From Halostella limicola (lineage in GTDB: Archaea; Halobacteriota; Halobacteria; Halobacteriales; Natronoarchaeaceae), in assembly GCF_003675875.1 (NCBI RefSeq), contig NZ_RCDI01000001.1, positions 620,001 to 684,000 of the forward strand: a stretch of 64,000 nucleotides of DNA, written 5' to 3'. Under the pieces are notes generated by a model. That model was given only the letters and a program-made list of their open reading frames with translations, was not told the DNA's origin and ran no database searches. This document shows, one piece after another, positions 8,940 to 17,282 of the stretch; position 1 is the first letter of the stretch; each line of letters starts with the position of its first letter. Position numbers and translations under genes: made by a program.

Positions 8940-9494
8940 TCAAGACTGGCTGTCCGACCGGCCGGTGTCACCGAAGTATACAGTCAGAAACGCCAGTAGC
9001 GACGCGATGCCGAACGAGTTCAGGAAGCCGTAGGAGTTGAATCCGGGACGCGGCTCTGCTCCCGTTAGGGCGACAAAGGGCCCTTGAAACGCAACCCCCA
9101 GAATTCCCTCTCCGAACGACACTTGTACTGGATATGTCAGTCCGATTCCGGCCCTACTAAATGGATAGAAGAGCGGTACTGGTCCCCCATCGATGAAATC
9201 TAACACCAGATGACTCATGATGAACGCGACTGTGAGACCACTGAGGATCATCTCTCCACGCCACTTGCGCTCTATCAATAGTAGCCCGAGGCTGATCGGA
9301 ACGAGTACTGTTAGTGAGTGAAGGAGCCCAGGCTGTCCAAGCAGCTTGTCACTGTCCGCCAGTAAGCCGAAGCCTCCAAGCGCGAGGTACTGCGGCCGTT
9401 CGAATACGTCATCACACACTGCATACGCGATCGTCAACGGCAAAAAGACATGGGTGAGTGCATCCATCCCTACCCGTATCTCTGATGAGCTCAC
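8940..9494 (-). CDS. YdjM/DUF457-type membrane-bound putative metal-dependent hydrolase
   Basis: A multi-span membrane protein of up to 184 residues. The segment MDALTHVFLPLTIAYAV with a buried His, GLLADSDKLL, LLHSLTVLVP (HS motif) and MSHLVLDFIDGGPVPLFYPF match the YdjM/DUF457 family. Its conserved His and Asp residues suggest a metal site, although no reaction has been proven. Two starts are possible: the GTG used here, which overlaps the upstream stop (GTGA), or the ATG at 9467 that begins the conserved MDALTH block. Either way it is coupled to the small ribbon-helix-helix-like gene upstream. It lies downstream of the glycan genes but has no proven link to them. Confidence 0.75.
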   Translation of the reverse strand: MSSSEIRVGMDALTHVFLPLTIAYAVCDDVFERPQYLALGGFGLLADSDKLLGQPGLLHSLTVLVPISLGLLLIERKWRGEMILSGLTVAFIMSHLVLDFIDGGPVPLFYPFSRAGIGLTYPVQVSFGEGILGVAFQGPFVALTGAEPRPGFNSYGFLNSFGIASLLAFLTVYFGDTGRSDSQS

Positions 9495-9718
9495 TCATTT
9501 AAGTATCCCAACGATTGGAGCCGGTCTTTCACTTCTTCTTCGTCGACCGGTTCGAAGTCCTCGTCTTCGGTTTCCTTCTCGACGCGGTAAAGCACCTCTT
9601 CCATCACATACGTGATGTAGTCTGCTGGCGTCTCGAATTCAGTCCGTGAAAGGCGATCTTCGACACGGGAAACGATGCGGTCAGGCAAATCAACGGATGT
9701 AGTCTCTTTGGAACTCAT
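9491..9718 (-). CDS. Small ribbon-helix-helix-like protein (75 aa)
   Basis: A short acidic protein beginning MSSKETTSVDLPDRIVSRVEDRL. A beta strand with alternating residues (TTSVDLP) followed by two helices (about residues 12-48) fits the ribbon-helix-helix DNA-binding or oligomerisation fold seen in CopG-like regulators. The last third is very acidic (EKETEDEDFEPVDEEEVKDRL). The ATG at 9718 was preferred over an upstream TTG because the strand begins right after it. Its stop overlaps the GTG of the hydrolase gene, so the two form an operon. It could be a regulator or a partner of that membrane protein. Confidence 0.6.
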   Translation of the reverse strand: MSSKETTSVDLPDRIVSRVEDRLSRTEFETPADYITYVMEEVLYRVEKETEDEDFEPVDEEEVKDRLQSLGYLNE

Positions 9719-9799
9719 GCTGTTAGCTGTCTTTGGTATCAACGAAGGTTCTGATATATTTTGCTCCGATATGAAAAACGAGAACAGGATCTGGCCAAT

Positions 9800-10834
9800 T
9801 CACTTCGCACGCTCCTGCAGCGATGCAGTTCGAATGCGCTCGTTGATCTCCTCCGCCGATGGGTTCTTCTCGGATACAGATGATATCCGACCATGGACAA
9901 ATTCGAGCAGGTCTAACTCTTCAAGCAGACCCCGTGCACGGTCCCGACTGACACCCAGTTTGTTTTGAATCTCGTACAGTGTTCTGCTTGTCCGGACTGC
10001 TTCTTTGATCTCCTCGATGGTTACTGAGCCCGGAAGATCGAGATCCTCTTCGTCAAATTGATCAGCCTCTGTCATTCCGTCGGGGCTTGACTTCTGTTCC
10101 GCGCCGGAGTCTCCCTCATCCGCGATTGGCTCTTCGGTGGTATCTCCCTCATCCCTCTCCTCGGAGTCAGCGGTCTGTTCTTTCCTACTGGAATCCTCGT
10201 TGGCAGTATTGATTTCCGATGATGACACCGCGGCGAGTTGCGATGACTGTGTGGGTGAGGGTTCGTGGATGTCGTGTTCAATCATGTACTTCCGCACCGT
10301 TTGTGGGGTGACCTCGACGTCAAGTGCATCTCTCATCTCCGTAAATGTGTCACACTCGTCGTACACATCTTCCAGTGTATCGGGGTCCCGGTAGGGCGGG
10401 AGATCCCGTCCGTTGCTGTGGTCATCTGTATCCTCGGCAACTGTCCCGCTCGCGTTTGGGCTTTCTTCCTCACCAACAGCGTCTCGATCTTTCCCGTTTT
10501 CCTTATAGTCCGATTCTGCCTCCACAATGGGATCGTCTTTAGTGCCGGTATCAGAGTCTGATCCGGTTGTACTGTCTGCACAGCCTTCAGTCTCCGTCTC
10601 AATAGCGAGTTGAAGATCTATACCCTCACCGGACACGTGGGCATCCTGGGTTCGTATCTGAATGTCTTCTCTATCCTCGACTGCTAATGGGATCTGGATG
10701 TCGAGGCCAACAGCCATCGTCGAGTCCGTCAGTACTTCTCCCTCGTCGATGGCGACTCCGATATCTTCGCCCTCGATGGACTCCACTGCTTCGACGACAT
10801 CCGCAACCTTTCGAAGTGAGTTTGCGAACGTCAT
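9800..10834 (-). CDS. Unknown acidic protein with two C-terminal HTH-like segments (344 aa)
   Basis: I do not recognise the family. The first 85 residues are ordered-looking and hydrophobic-patterned (MTFANSLRKVADVVEAVES, then DSTMAVGLDIQIPLAVEDRE). Residues about 90-145 are acidic and low-complexity. A first helix-turn-helix-like block lies near 150-190 (EMRDALDVEVTPQTVRKYM). A second acidic linker follows, then another HTH-like block near 280-325 (EIQNKLGVSRDRARGLLEEL). Two DNA-binding-like elements on flexible acidic arms suggest a regulator or chromatin-associated protein. It starts one base after the stop of the zinc-ribbon gene upstream, so both are probably one transcript. Confidence 0.6.
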   Translation of the reverse strand: MTFANSLRKVADVVEAVESIEGEDIGVAIDEGEVLTDSTMAVGLDIQIPLAVEDREDIQIRTQDAHVSGEGIDLQLAIETETEGCADSTTGSDSDTGTKDDPIVEAESDYKENGKDRDAVGEEESPNASGTVAEDTDDHSNGRDLPPYRDPDTLEDVYDECDTFTEMRDALDVEVTPQTVRKYMIEHDIHEPSPTQSSQLAAVSSSEINTANEDSSRKEQTADSEERDEGDTTEEPIADEGDSGAEQKSSPDGMTEADQFDEEDLDLPGSVTIEEIKEAVRTSRTLYEIQNKLGVSRDRARGLLEELDLLEFVHGRISSVSEKNPSAEEINERIRTASLQERAK

Positions 10835-10835
10835 T

Positions 10836-11042
10836 CTATGGATCCATGTCGGATTCTTCTCTATGTTGGTCGGAATGAATCACCTGCGTAAATGGCAGAG
10901 TATTCCCTGTACTGGACCCCTGCACTGGCGTGTTGCCACACTCAACGCACACATACTGCCCGTCGATCGTTGCGGCGGCGGGTGCATTGCACGAAATGCA
11001 TTTCACGCCGGCATTCCTCACCCCTCTTGGATAGCGCCCCAT
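10836..11042 (-). CDS. Small zinc-ribbon protein (68 aa)
   Basis: A tiny protein with two CxxC knuckles, CISCNAP and CVECGNT, spaced 17 residues apart, enough for one structural zinc. The remaining 30 residues are polar and probably disordered. Haloarchaea encode many such mini zinc ribbons, often regulatory or protein-binding, and no specific role can be assigned. Its stop is directly followed by the ATG of the double-HTH gene, suggesting that the two proteins act together. The upstream region is AT-rich and probably contains the shared promoter. Confidence 0.6.
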   Translation of the reverse strand: MGRYPRGVRNAGVKCISCNAPAAATIDGQYVCVECGNTPVQGSSTGNTLPFTQVIHSDQHREESDMDP

Positions 11043-12243
11043 TGTTTTGTTGCTAAACTCGTGATCTGTGGTTCCATTAGTACGATGCTTGTTAACGCTT
11101 CGCTGTTTTCATAACTGATAATCAGCAATTCAGATTCTACGAGGTTTTTAGTAAATTCACTCACTGAATCTCTGTTCGAGTAACGAACAAGGTATATAAT
11201 AGTTACTGCTTTTACACGATTGAGGTGAAGCCATATCACCTCCGGAACAGGGATGGAATTCGGGTCTAAAGATATAACCAATAAATATTTAGATAAATTT
11301 TATAAATATTGCATAGAAATACTTATACAAAATTGTGACCGGTCTAGCGATAGTCTCTCTATCGACTACTTCGAGAATATCATGGCTTGAAATTCACCAT
11401 CCACAACGGGCGATCGAGCCATTATCATCCGTGAGCGTCCCGGGACTGCCCCAGCAGTCCGTTATCCCCGTCTCGATCCGCTTGTTGACCCCGTCTAGGT
11501 GGGTGCGTGTTGGCGTGATCGGAAGCCGGATTGGACTTGAGAGGAAACACTATCGAGGTGTCCAATCCAACATACGGTATTCGCAGAGGTACTCGGCGTT
11601 GTCGTACCCTCGCAGGTGTGCGACGACCGATAGCGCGTTGGGAACATATTTTCGTACTCCTGCTCCTCCGGGGACCGTAGACCGATTGGTCGTCGGCAGG
11701 TACTTTCATTCTGGACACCGGTTAGTATCGTCACGAAAGCGCTTCCTCCGCGTCGTGCGCTAATTAGTCGTGCCTTTGCCCGCAAACACGCTATTAACGG
11801 GCGCGGTGTCGACAAAAAGGACGTTGTGTTCGCTTAGAATCCCGATCTGCGTACTAGTGACAGGCAGATAGTCGTATAAGGGGCTAACAACGTTCGAGCA
11901 GTCTCGGGGAGTAGACGAGATTCCCGTGAAGAAAGCGTTCACTGTCCTCTGGCCAAAGCTGATCGAGTGAATAGTTGGCAATCCATTCTGTGAAACCTGA
12001 TTGGGAACAGTTCAGTAGTCGTAGGTGGAACCCATACCGCTTGGCCACCGTCCCATCACAGCACCGATCACTGTCCCCACCCCGCCACAGGTAACGGCTG
12101 AGAAACACCGACGTCCGGCTCTGATTACTTCCACTTCGCTTTACGGGCATTTATGCGGGTCTCCGTAGTAGCAAGGATCGAGGGTACTGCACCCTCTGAG
12201 AGGCGCTCCAGAGAACTGATCCCCTTTCAACCGGAAGCACACG
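11043..12243. other. 1.2-kb stretch without a convincing gene; AT-rich start, degenerate remainder
   Basis: The first 300 bases are unusually AT-rich for this genome, with a block at 11270-11335 composed almost only of A and T. It may contain the promoter of the leftward zinc-ribbon/HTH pair. From 11340 on, no frame on either strand has a sustained protein-like composition. On the minus strand short plausible fragments occur in different frames (for example FVDTAPVNSVFAGKG near 11800 and VVAHLRGYDNAEYLC near 11620), as in a heavily frameshifted remnant. I cannot name the original gene. Confidence 0.3.
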
Positions 12244-12390
12244 ATGAGCAGGCCAACCCCACTCGGTCGATGTCCGCGATGCCAGTCCCAGATTCCTCCG
12301 TCGTTCCAACTGGTCGAGTACGAAGTCGACGACCAGGCGAGATGCTACGCCGAGTGTCCTGACTGCAACGACGTCGTCCGGCCGTCGTAG
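12244..12390 (+). CDS. Small zinc-ribbon protein (48 aa), DUF7837-like
   Basis: The reading frame encodes MSRPTPLGRCPRCQSQIPP at its start and ends YAECPDCNDVVRPS. Two knuckles, CPRC (residues 10-13) and CPDC (38-41), would bind one zinc, and the interval contains a beta-strand-like QLVEYEVDD. The pattern GRCPRC...IP...VEYE...YAECPxCxDVVxP matches, from memory, a haloarchaeal family of putative zinc-binding mini-proteins (DUF7837). It is too short for routine gene calling and lies alone in a degraded neighbourhood, so whether it is expressed is unknown. Confidence 0.65.
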   Translation: MSRPTPLGRCPRCQSQIPPSFQLVEYEVDDQARCYAECPDCNDVVRPS

Positions 12391-12718
12391 TCACGTCGAG
12401 CGGGGATCACCGGACGAGGTAGCCAGCCACGGCTTCGTCCCCGTTGGCAGTGCCTGACGCTACGCCGTTGAAGAATACGTCCACCCGCCGTGGCGAGGGC
12501 CTCGGAGCAGCATGAACGAGCGTACAGACGGGCGGCACAGCCGTTCGTCCTGTATCACTGCAGCGGATGAGCCGCAAGAACGGGGACGACGGCACGTTCA
12601 CGATGAGTAATTCGCAGGCATTCTCGGCGGCTACAGCGGGAGGAGTCGGCCGTCATCGGGCGGGACGTAAGCAGGGTGGATATCGCCGGACCGACACTTC
12701 AGGCGCACAAACACGCTC
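12391..12718. other. Intergenic stretch, only short unsupported frames
   Basis: A minus-strand frame ending at 12407 reads about 75 codons (VDVFFNGVASGTANGDEAVAGYLVR at its end, in part) but has no recognisable start or domain. It may be a remnant of another gene that decayed with the regulator fragment next to it. No other structure was seen. Confidence 0.25.
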
Positions 12719-13010
12719 TCAAACCGTCACCGAGCTCGTCCACTGAGCGGCGAGCTGTTCCGCGTCGGTCCGGAACTATGCATACGTCCGTTCGGCCCAT
12801 CCCGAACATCCGAACCGGTCGTCTCGGCGAGACACTCGGGAACCTCGTCGTTGTCGACGCCGATCTGAACGGTGTCGTCGGTCAGCCTCAGGTAGAACAG
12901 GACCGGCCGGTTGGCCACAAACAGCCCGCAGCGATCCGACTCGAGGAGGGCTTCGACGGGCTCGCGGTAGTTCGGGTCGGTCGACAGCGTCGCAGCGACG
13001 GCTCGTCCGT
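12719..13010 (-). pseudogene. Remnant of a COG4742-type HTH regulator (C-terminal domain only)
   Basis: The frame around 12790-13010 encodes NYREPVEALLESDRCGLFVA followed by PVLFYLRLTDDTVQIGVDND, a block typical of the sensor-like C-terminal domain of haloarchaeal winged-helix regulators (COG4742/DUF1724 style). Near 12835 the similarity jumps to another frame, where GWAERTYA and FRTDAEQLAAQW give the family's final helix, with a TAG stop between the two pieces. The N-terminal winged helix is absent. One frameshift, one nonsense codon and a missing DNA-binding domain mark it as dead. The neighbouring membrane gene is broken too. Confidence 0.5.
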
Positions 13011-13019
13011 CTCCCCCAA

Positions 13020-13405
13020 CTCGCGATCGTCGGCGGCGTCGCGGTGAGTGCCGTCGCGTTCGCCGATACCGCGCTTGAGACAGCCCACCGGATCGGGCGA
13101 TCGGTCGGTGTCCCGCTTGCACCGACGTACGTCCTCGCCGTCAGTGTCGTTCTCGTCGCTGTTGTCGGGGCGAAGGTCGTCCCGGCCCTTCTCCAGCGGG
13201 TACTGCTGTCGCATCGCGGCCCCCTCCACGACTCCGGGTATGAGCGCTCCTTATCGGCGGTAGCGTCGCCGCCCTCTACGCCTTCGACGTTCGCGTCTTC
13301 GGCACAGCGTCACGTCAGCGTGACGTACTCGTTGCGGCCGCGGCCGGCGGCCTGCTCGTCGGTATCGTCGTCCATCTCGCCGCGGACCACGAGTTGTGCT
13401 CCTGA
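13020..13405 (+). pseudogene. Frameshifted small membrane-protein gene
   Basis: The first part (GTG at 13044 possible, frame open from further upstream) encodes a soluble start and a long hydrophobic segment, TYVLAVSVVLVAVVGAKVVP. Around 13245 the protein-like signal moves to another frame: GGSVAALYAFDVRVFGTASR followed by DVLVAAAAGGLLVGIVVHLA and a stop at 13405. Together these give a two- or three-span membrane protein of roughly 125 residues interrupted by one frameshift. The family is unknown. It lies between a dead regulator and the large Tat-exported protein gene. An assembly error remains possible. Confidence 0.4.
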
Positions 13406-13610
13406 CTGCAGTAGTCGACGAGAGCGATCACCCGGACCTTTTTGCCGACCGCGCTCGGCGATCGAGTACGGGCCACGCCGAGCAGTCATCGCTTCACTAC
13501 TCGGTCGTCGATTCACAGTTTCTCGTCGACAACACCGTAGCTATGGAACAAATCTTCGGTAGCCACGGCGTAAGAATGTCCAAGATGCGATCGGTCGTAG
13601 GACAGCGTTC

Positions 13611-15797
13611 ATGGCGCGTAACGACACTACCGAGGGTGCGCCTGTAGAGGTGAATCGACGCGCCGTCCTCGGAGCCGTCGGCGTCGGTCTCGCGGCGAGT
13701 CCCGTCGTCAGCCGAGAGGGTCTGGGATCGCGCCGAGCGCGTCGGCAGTCCGACGACGCGGTCGTCTTCGCGGACGACTTCGAGGACGGGGACTTCGCGT
13801 GGACCGACCGCGGCCACCCGGAGTTCTGGGAAGAGAGCGACGGCCGCGTCCACTACACGCCGACGTCGTCCGCCGGGAGCACCGGCGATAACTACGCCTA
13901 CGCCAACGAGACGTTCGATGGAGAGAGCGGACTGCTGGAGTGGCCCCTCGCCGTCGAGGTCGAAGCCTACGCTCGCGACACCTCGGCCGGGGTCGGGGCG
14001 ATGCTCGTCGAGGGTGGCGCCCAGGACGGTCTCGGTAACGTGGTCCTGGGCGTCCAGGACAGCGCCCACGCCGGCGGTGGCGACAGCTTCCGCGTGTGGA
14101 ACTCCGAGGGGACGGTCGACGTCGGGACGACCCGCGACAACGAGACGTGGTACACCTACCGGCTCGTGCCTGACCTCGAGGCCGACCGCATCGACGTGTA
14201 CCGAAACGACGAGCACTTCACGGTCACCGAACCGCGCGACGACCCGATCGGCAACGTATCGGTCGTCCTGAGCGGCGGGACGTGCTGGGGCTGTGGCGGC
14301 CCCGGCAGACGACAGTACGAGTCGATCAGGGTGTGGGACGTGAGCGGATCGGGCTCCGGGTCGGGATCCGACTGCGCGGTCGACGCCCGGGTCACCGCGT
14401 TCGAGGTGCAAGGCGGTGAGTACCGGGCTGGCGATACGGTATCGGCACAGGTGACCGTGGAGAATACCGGCGACTGCGACTACGAGTTCTTCGTCGGCTT
14501 CGGGGTGATCGACGAGAACGGGACCGCGTACAACAACGACGGTTCGACCGGCCACCCCCTGCGCGTGGCGCAGGGCGAGACGGCGACCACCACGGTCGAG
14601 TGGCAGGTCGAAGAGGGCGCGCCGACGGGGTCGTACGACGCCGGAACGGCAGTGTGGCGAGAAACCGACCCGAACCAGCTCGAAACGCGCCTCGACCGCG
14701 CTACCCGGAGCGAGGCCTTCACCGTCGTCTCGGGATCGACCGGCGACGCGGACGCCGTAACGGGCACTGTCGTCAACGCGCGCGACGAGCCGGTGAGCGG
14801 CGCGACGGTCCGCGTATTCGGCTACGCCGACCAGCAACTCCTCGGGACGGCGTCGACGGACGAGAACGGCGAGTACGCGTTCGACTGGTCGGCCGACGAG
14901 CGCGACGCCTACACGGGCGAGTACGACACCGTCGTGATCCTGGTGCACGGCGACTTGTGGTTCGACTCGGTGCGGATGAACGCCGGCAGTTTCTTCGACA
15001 CGTCGTCCGAGGCAGGCTTCACGCTCGGTCAGGAACTCCTCCGAACGCCGACGGTGGTGCAGACGGCCGACGGCTTCCCGCTCGGTGAAGTCACGGTGTG
15101 GCGGTGGGTCGACGTGGGGTCGGCGGAGCAGGGGGTCCTGAACGTCGAGGTGACGAACACGAGCCGCGGCGGCGATGTCACGAACCTCAACGACGCCTAC
15201 GACCTGTCGAGCGGTATCTTCACCTGTATCGTCCCCGAGGACGGCGTCGGGATCGACTACGGCCCGTCGGACAGCGTCTCCATCGGCGGCAGCGGGCTCG
15301 ACGCGTCGACCGTTCTGGCCGTGCAGACGGCAGACGCCGGCGACCTCTCTCCGTACCACCCCGAGAACACCGGCCTCCCGTTTCACGCGGCGGCCGCCCA
15401 CTACGGCGTGTATAGGATGCTGTCGACGACCGGTGAGACGAAGACGGGCGAGGAGGCGGTGAGTCAGGTCGTCAGCACCGTCCCCGGGCTGTCGACGTTC
15501 GCGGGGGCGGCCGACACGCTGGAGTGGGTGTTCGGCGACCCGTTCGAGCGGACGGGGTCGCTCGGCGAGTCCCCGGACAGGATCGACCCGAACCAGCGCG
15601 ACAGCGTCGAGGGAGCGTGGAACTCGGGGAACGTCCGGTGGGAGGAGGCGTCCGTCTACTTCTCGGTGCCGTACGAGCTGACGGGGGGAGAGGGAGTAGA
15701 GTTCACCGTCGTCGCGGACTGGCGGTTCGGCAACGCGCTCGGGTTCGGCGAGGGGTCGGCGTCGTTCGCCGAGTCGTACGACATCGCGCCGCTGTAG
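13611..15797 (+). CDS. Tat-exported modular surface protein with an unnamed C-terminal module (728 aa)
   Basis: A secreted protein with a twin-arginine leader (NRRAVLGAVGVGLAASPVV, residues 15-33). Visible modules in order: a concanavalin/LamG-like sandwich (about 48-245, starting VVFADDFEDGDFAW); a serine/glycine linker; a CARDB-like Ig domain (about 258-372, DCAVDARVTAFEVQGGEY); a carboxypeptidase-regulatory-like Ig domain (about 383-430, VTGTVVNARDEPVSGATVRV); and a roughly 265-residue unnamed module (about 465-728). The unnamed module recurs in the second modular protein at 55 kb, with shared motifs YDLSSGIF, VPEDGVGIDYG, VPGLSTFAGAADTLEWVFGD and ADWRFGNALGFG. The Ig-like modules suggest adhesion or polymer binding at the cell surface. 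No catalytic motif was recognised. It is monocistronic. Confidence 0.8.
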   Translation: MARNDTTEGAPVEVNRRAVLGAVGVGLAASPVVSREGLGSRRARRQSDDAVVFADDFEDGDFAWTDRGHPEFWEESDGRVHYTPTSSAGSTGDNYAYANETFDGESGLLEWPLAVEVEAYARDTSAGVGAMLVEGGAQDGLGNVVLGVQDSAHAGGGDSFRVWNSEGTVDVGTTRDNETWYTYRLVPDLEADRIDVYRNDEHFTVTEPRDDPIGNVSVVLSGGTCWGCGGPGRRQYESIRVWDVSGSGSGSGSDCAVDARVTAFEVQGGEYRAGDTVSAQVTVENTGDCDYEFFVGFGVIDENGTAYNNDGSTGHPLRVAQGETATTTVEWQVEEGAPTGSYDAGTAVWRETDPNQLETRLDRATRSEAFTVVSGSTGDADAVTGTVVNARDEPVSGATVRVFGYADQQLLGTASTDENGEYAFDWSADERDAYTGEYDTVVILVHGDLWFDSVRMNAGSFFDTSSEAGFTLGQELLRTPTVVQTADGFPLGEVTVWRWVDVGSAEQGVLNVEVTNTSRGGDVTNLNDAYDLSSGIFTCIVPEDGVGIDYGPSDSVSIGGSGLDASTVLAVQTADAGDLSPYHPENTGLPFHAAAAHYGVYRMLSTTGETKTGEEAVSQVVSTVPGLSTFAGAADTLEWVFGDPFERTGSLGESPDRIDPNQRDSVEGAWNSGNVRWEEASVYFSVPYELTGGEGVEFTVVADWRFGNALGFGEGSASFAESYDIAPL

Positions 15798-16116
15798 AAC
15801 GCCGACCCTATCCTCCGAGACGTTCAGTGGGCCTGTCACCGATCGACGTGTGTTCCGCGGGTCCAGTATGTCGAACGCCTGGACCGACCCTACCGGCGCT
15901 CGTATCGTGAGCCGACGTGATTCACGATTCGGTTCACTTCTCAGTGCTCTTCAGTCCGCTACAATGCGTCGACAGTAGCGCTTCGGAGACGGCGATCGAA
16001 GGTATCTAGTTGCGTCGTGGCGTGCCGATAGAGAGGGATGCCGAACGCCGGGAGACATCGAACACGGAGGCAGCGTCTCCGTGCCTTGAGAAAACGGCGT
16101 TACCGGCGTCTACTCA
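15798..16116. other. Intergenic stretch, no gene seen
   Basis: Short frames only; I see no conserved protein, RNA gene or repeat here apart from the edge of the vapBC duplication that begins at about 16124. Confidence 0.4.
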
Positions 16117-16130
16117 GTAACAATGTTTAC
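16117..16130 (+). promoter_or_regulatory. Imperfect palindrome upstream of vapB copy 1
   Basis: GTAACAATGTTTAC has GTAA/TTAC arms and lies 24 bases before the antitoxin start. A similar GTAACACAATGTATTAC lies just upstream of the other antitoxin gene at 22.3 kb. Such sites fit autorepression by the ribbon-helix-helix antitoxin. The second vapB copy keeps only the right half (TGTTTAC). Confidence 0.4.
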
Positions 16131-16154
16131 TACGTTTCGGATGCAACTATGCGT

Positions 16155-16430
16155 ATGGCGACTGCAGTGAAGGTCGACGAAGACGCGAAGGCGCGACTCG
16201 AAGAACTCCAGGCGGAAATTCGCCTTCGGACGGGCGAGACGGTCACCCAACAGGACCTCCTGACGCGGCTGATCGACGACGCGTACGAGTCACGAGCGGA
16301 CGTCATCGACTCCTTCCGGGATTCGACCGTGCCGCTCTCTGACGGGGAGAAAGACGCGATGCGACGTGGCCGCATCAGTTCAGGCGTCGAAACCGACGAA
16401 GCGGATATCGACGACGTCCTCTACGGATGA
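16155..16430 (+). CDS. vapB: VapB-type antitoxin (91 aa), copy 1
   Basis: A small antitoxin that should neutralise the PIN toxin encoded immediately downstream and repress the operon. The N-terminus MATAVKVDEDAKARLEELQA forms a ribbon-helix-helix DNA-binding start, and the acidic C-terminus (SGVETDEADIDDVLYG) is the usual toxin-wrapping tail. The ATG equivalent to the start of the second copy was used; an ATG two codons upstream is also possible. It overlaps vapC by ATGA. It differs from the copy at 21.3 kb at only six residues. Confidence 0.82.
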   Translation: MATAVKVDEDAKARLEELQAEIRLRTGETVTQQDLLTRLIDDAYESRADVIDSFRDSTVPLSDGEKDAMRRGRISSGVETDEADIDDVLYG

Positions 16431-16858
16431 CGGTGCTCGTCGATACGGGCGTGTTGTATGCCGATCACGATACGGACGCATCCAGACACCATGCGGCCAG
16501 CGAGGCACTCGACGCCGTCTACGACGGTGAGTTTGGCCACCCGTATGTGAGCGATTACGTGTTCGACGAGGCCATCACGTTGACCCGGACGCGGGCGGGT
16601 TCCCACGATGCAGCCAAACAGTTGAGCGACCGACTCCGCGGTCACGACCCGTATCCGCATGTCTATGAGCTACTCCACGTCTCGACTGCGGTCTTCAACG
16701 ACGCGATTTCGGTGTTCGAACGATACGACGACCAAGCACTGAGTTTCACGGATGCGACGAGTGTTGCCCTGATCGACCGACACGATCTCGACGGGATCTT
16801 GAGTTTCGACGACGACTTCGATGGTGTCGTTCGACGGATCGCTCCAGAGAACGTGTGA
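16427..16858 (+). CDS. vapC: VapC-type PIN-domain toxin (143 aa)
   Basis: A PIN-fold ribonuclease that typically cleaves tRNA or rRNA when freed from its antitoxin. The acidic metal-binding residues are in place: Asp6 (VLVDTGVL), Glu48 (VFDEAITL), Asp109 (SFTDATS) and the DDD cluster at 128-130 (ILSFDDDFD). Length is normal for the family. The start overlaps the antitoxin stop by ATGA, giving coupled translation. A truncated, frameshifted copy exists at 21.5 kb. All catalytic residues look intact, so this pair is probably functional. Confidence 0.88.
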   Translation: MTVLVDTGVLYADHDTDASRHHAASEALDAVYDGEFGHPYVSDYVFDEAITLTRTRAGSHDAAKQLSDRLRGHDPYPHVYELLHVSTAVFNDAISVFERYDDQALSFTDATSVALIDRHDLDGILSFDDDFDGVVRRIAPENV

Positions 16859-17282
16859 TGGGGTTTGGCGACATCGAGTTGTGAGCGTCTTCCCCGACCA
16901 CGGTGGACCGTCGATCGAGACAGTTGTCGGCGGGTAGCCGTCGTGGCTGCTGTTCAACCTGGTCGCGAGCTCGCGTTCATGGGCGTCGCGGGCACGATCC
17001 TGCTCAGTAGGGGGGATCGAGCGCGCCCTAGTCGGCGATGACGCTGTCGTCGGGCGCGGTGTCGTCGAAGCGGTCGTCCTACTTGCTCACAGCGGGGACA
17101 GGGGTTTCGGGGGTGTACGCGCCGACGGAGTTGGAGTAGCTCGTTCACAGCATTGGGTACTGAAAGCTTGTCACTCGTCGGTACAGCAGGTATGTGCGCT
17201 TGTGGCACTGACTTGCCCCCTCGTCGGTCACAGTCAGAACCCGAGGGGAATCCTGAAATACGCGCACGGAGTTGATCGGAGT
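16859..17282. other. Intergenic stretch including the downstream part of the duplication and a minus-strand gene end
   Basis: There is no complete gene. On the minus strand a frame reading SVGAYTPETPVPAVSK, then a stop, then DDRFDDTAPDDSVIAD and a stop (17035-17140) looks like the acidic C-terminal tail of a lost protein. The same tail (FCDDTAPDDSILAD) occurs on the minus strand of the second copy at about 21717-21760. The parent protein is not recognisable. Confidence 0.4.

Larger units (their letters stand above)
16124..17090. repeat. Segmental duplication, full-length copy (vapBC locus)
   Basis: This segment covers the antitoxin and toxin genes and about 230 bases downstream. It is matched by 21246-21778. 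Similarity starts at TGTTTACTACG, runs through vapB with few changes, breaks inside vapC, and resumes in the downstream stretch (GGGGATCGAGCGCGCCCTAG and following) to about 17090. The other copy has lost roughly 430 bases. I saw no terminal inverted repeats or integrase, so the mechanism of duplication is unclear. Confidence 0.8.

Noticed and set aside
11018-11281. Minus-strand 87-codon frame upstream of the zinc-ribbon gene
   Set aside because: TTG start, low-complexity translation of an AT-rich promoter-like zone and overlap with the better-supported zinc-ribbon gene.
11270-11335. AT-rich block as a replication origin
   Set aside because: No Orc1/Cdc6 gene or origin-box repeats were seen anywhere near it.
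12407-12601. 64-codon minus-strand frame ending AVAGYLVR
   Set aside because: GTG start inside an open frame with no upstream signal, no domain, and a degraded neighbourhood.
13497-15839. Long minus-strand open frame (780 codons) opposite the first modular protein
   Set aside because: Its translation is Arg/Val-rich, has no domains and mirrors the codon pattern of the real gene on the + strand; typical shadow in GC-rich DNA.
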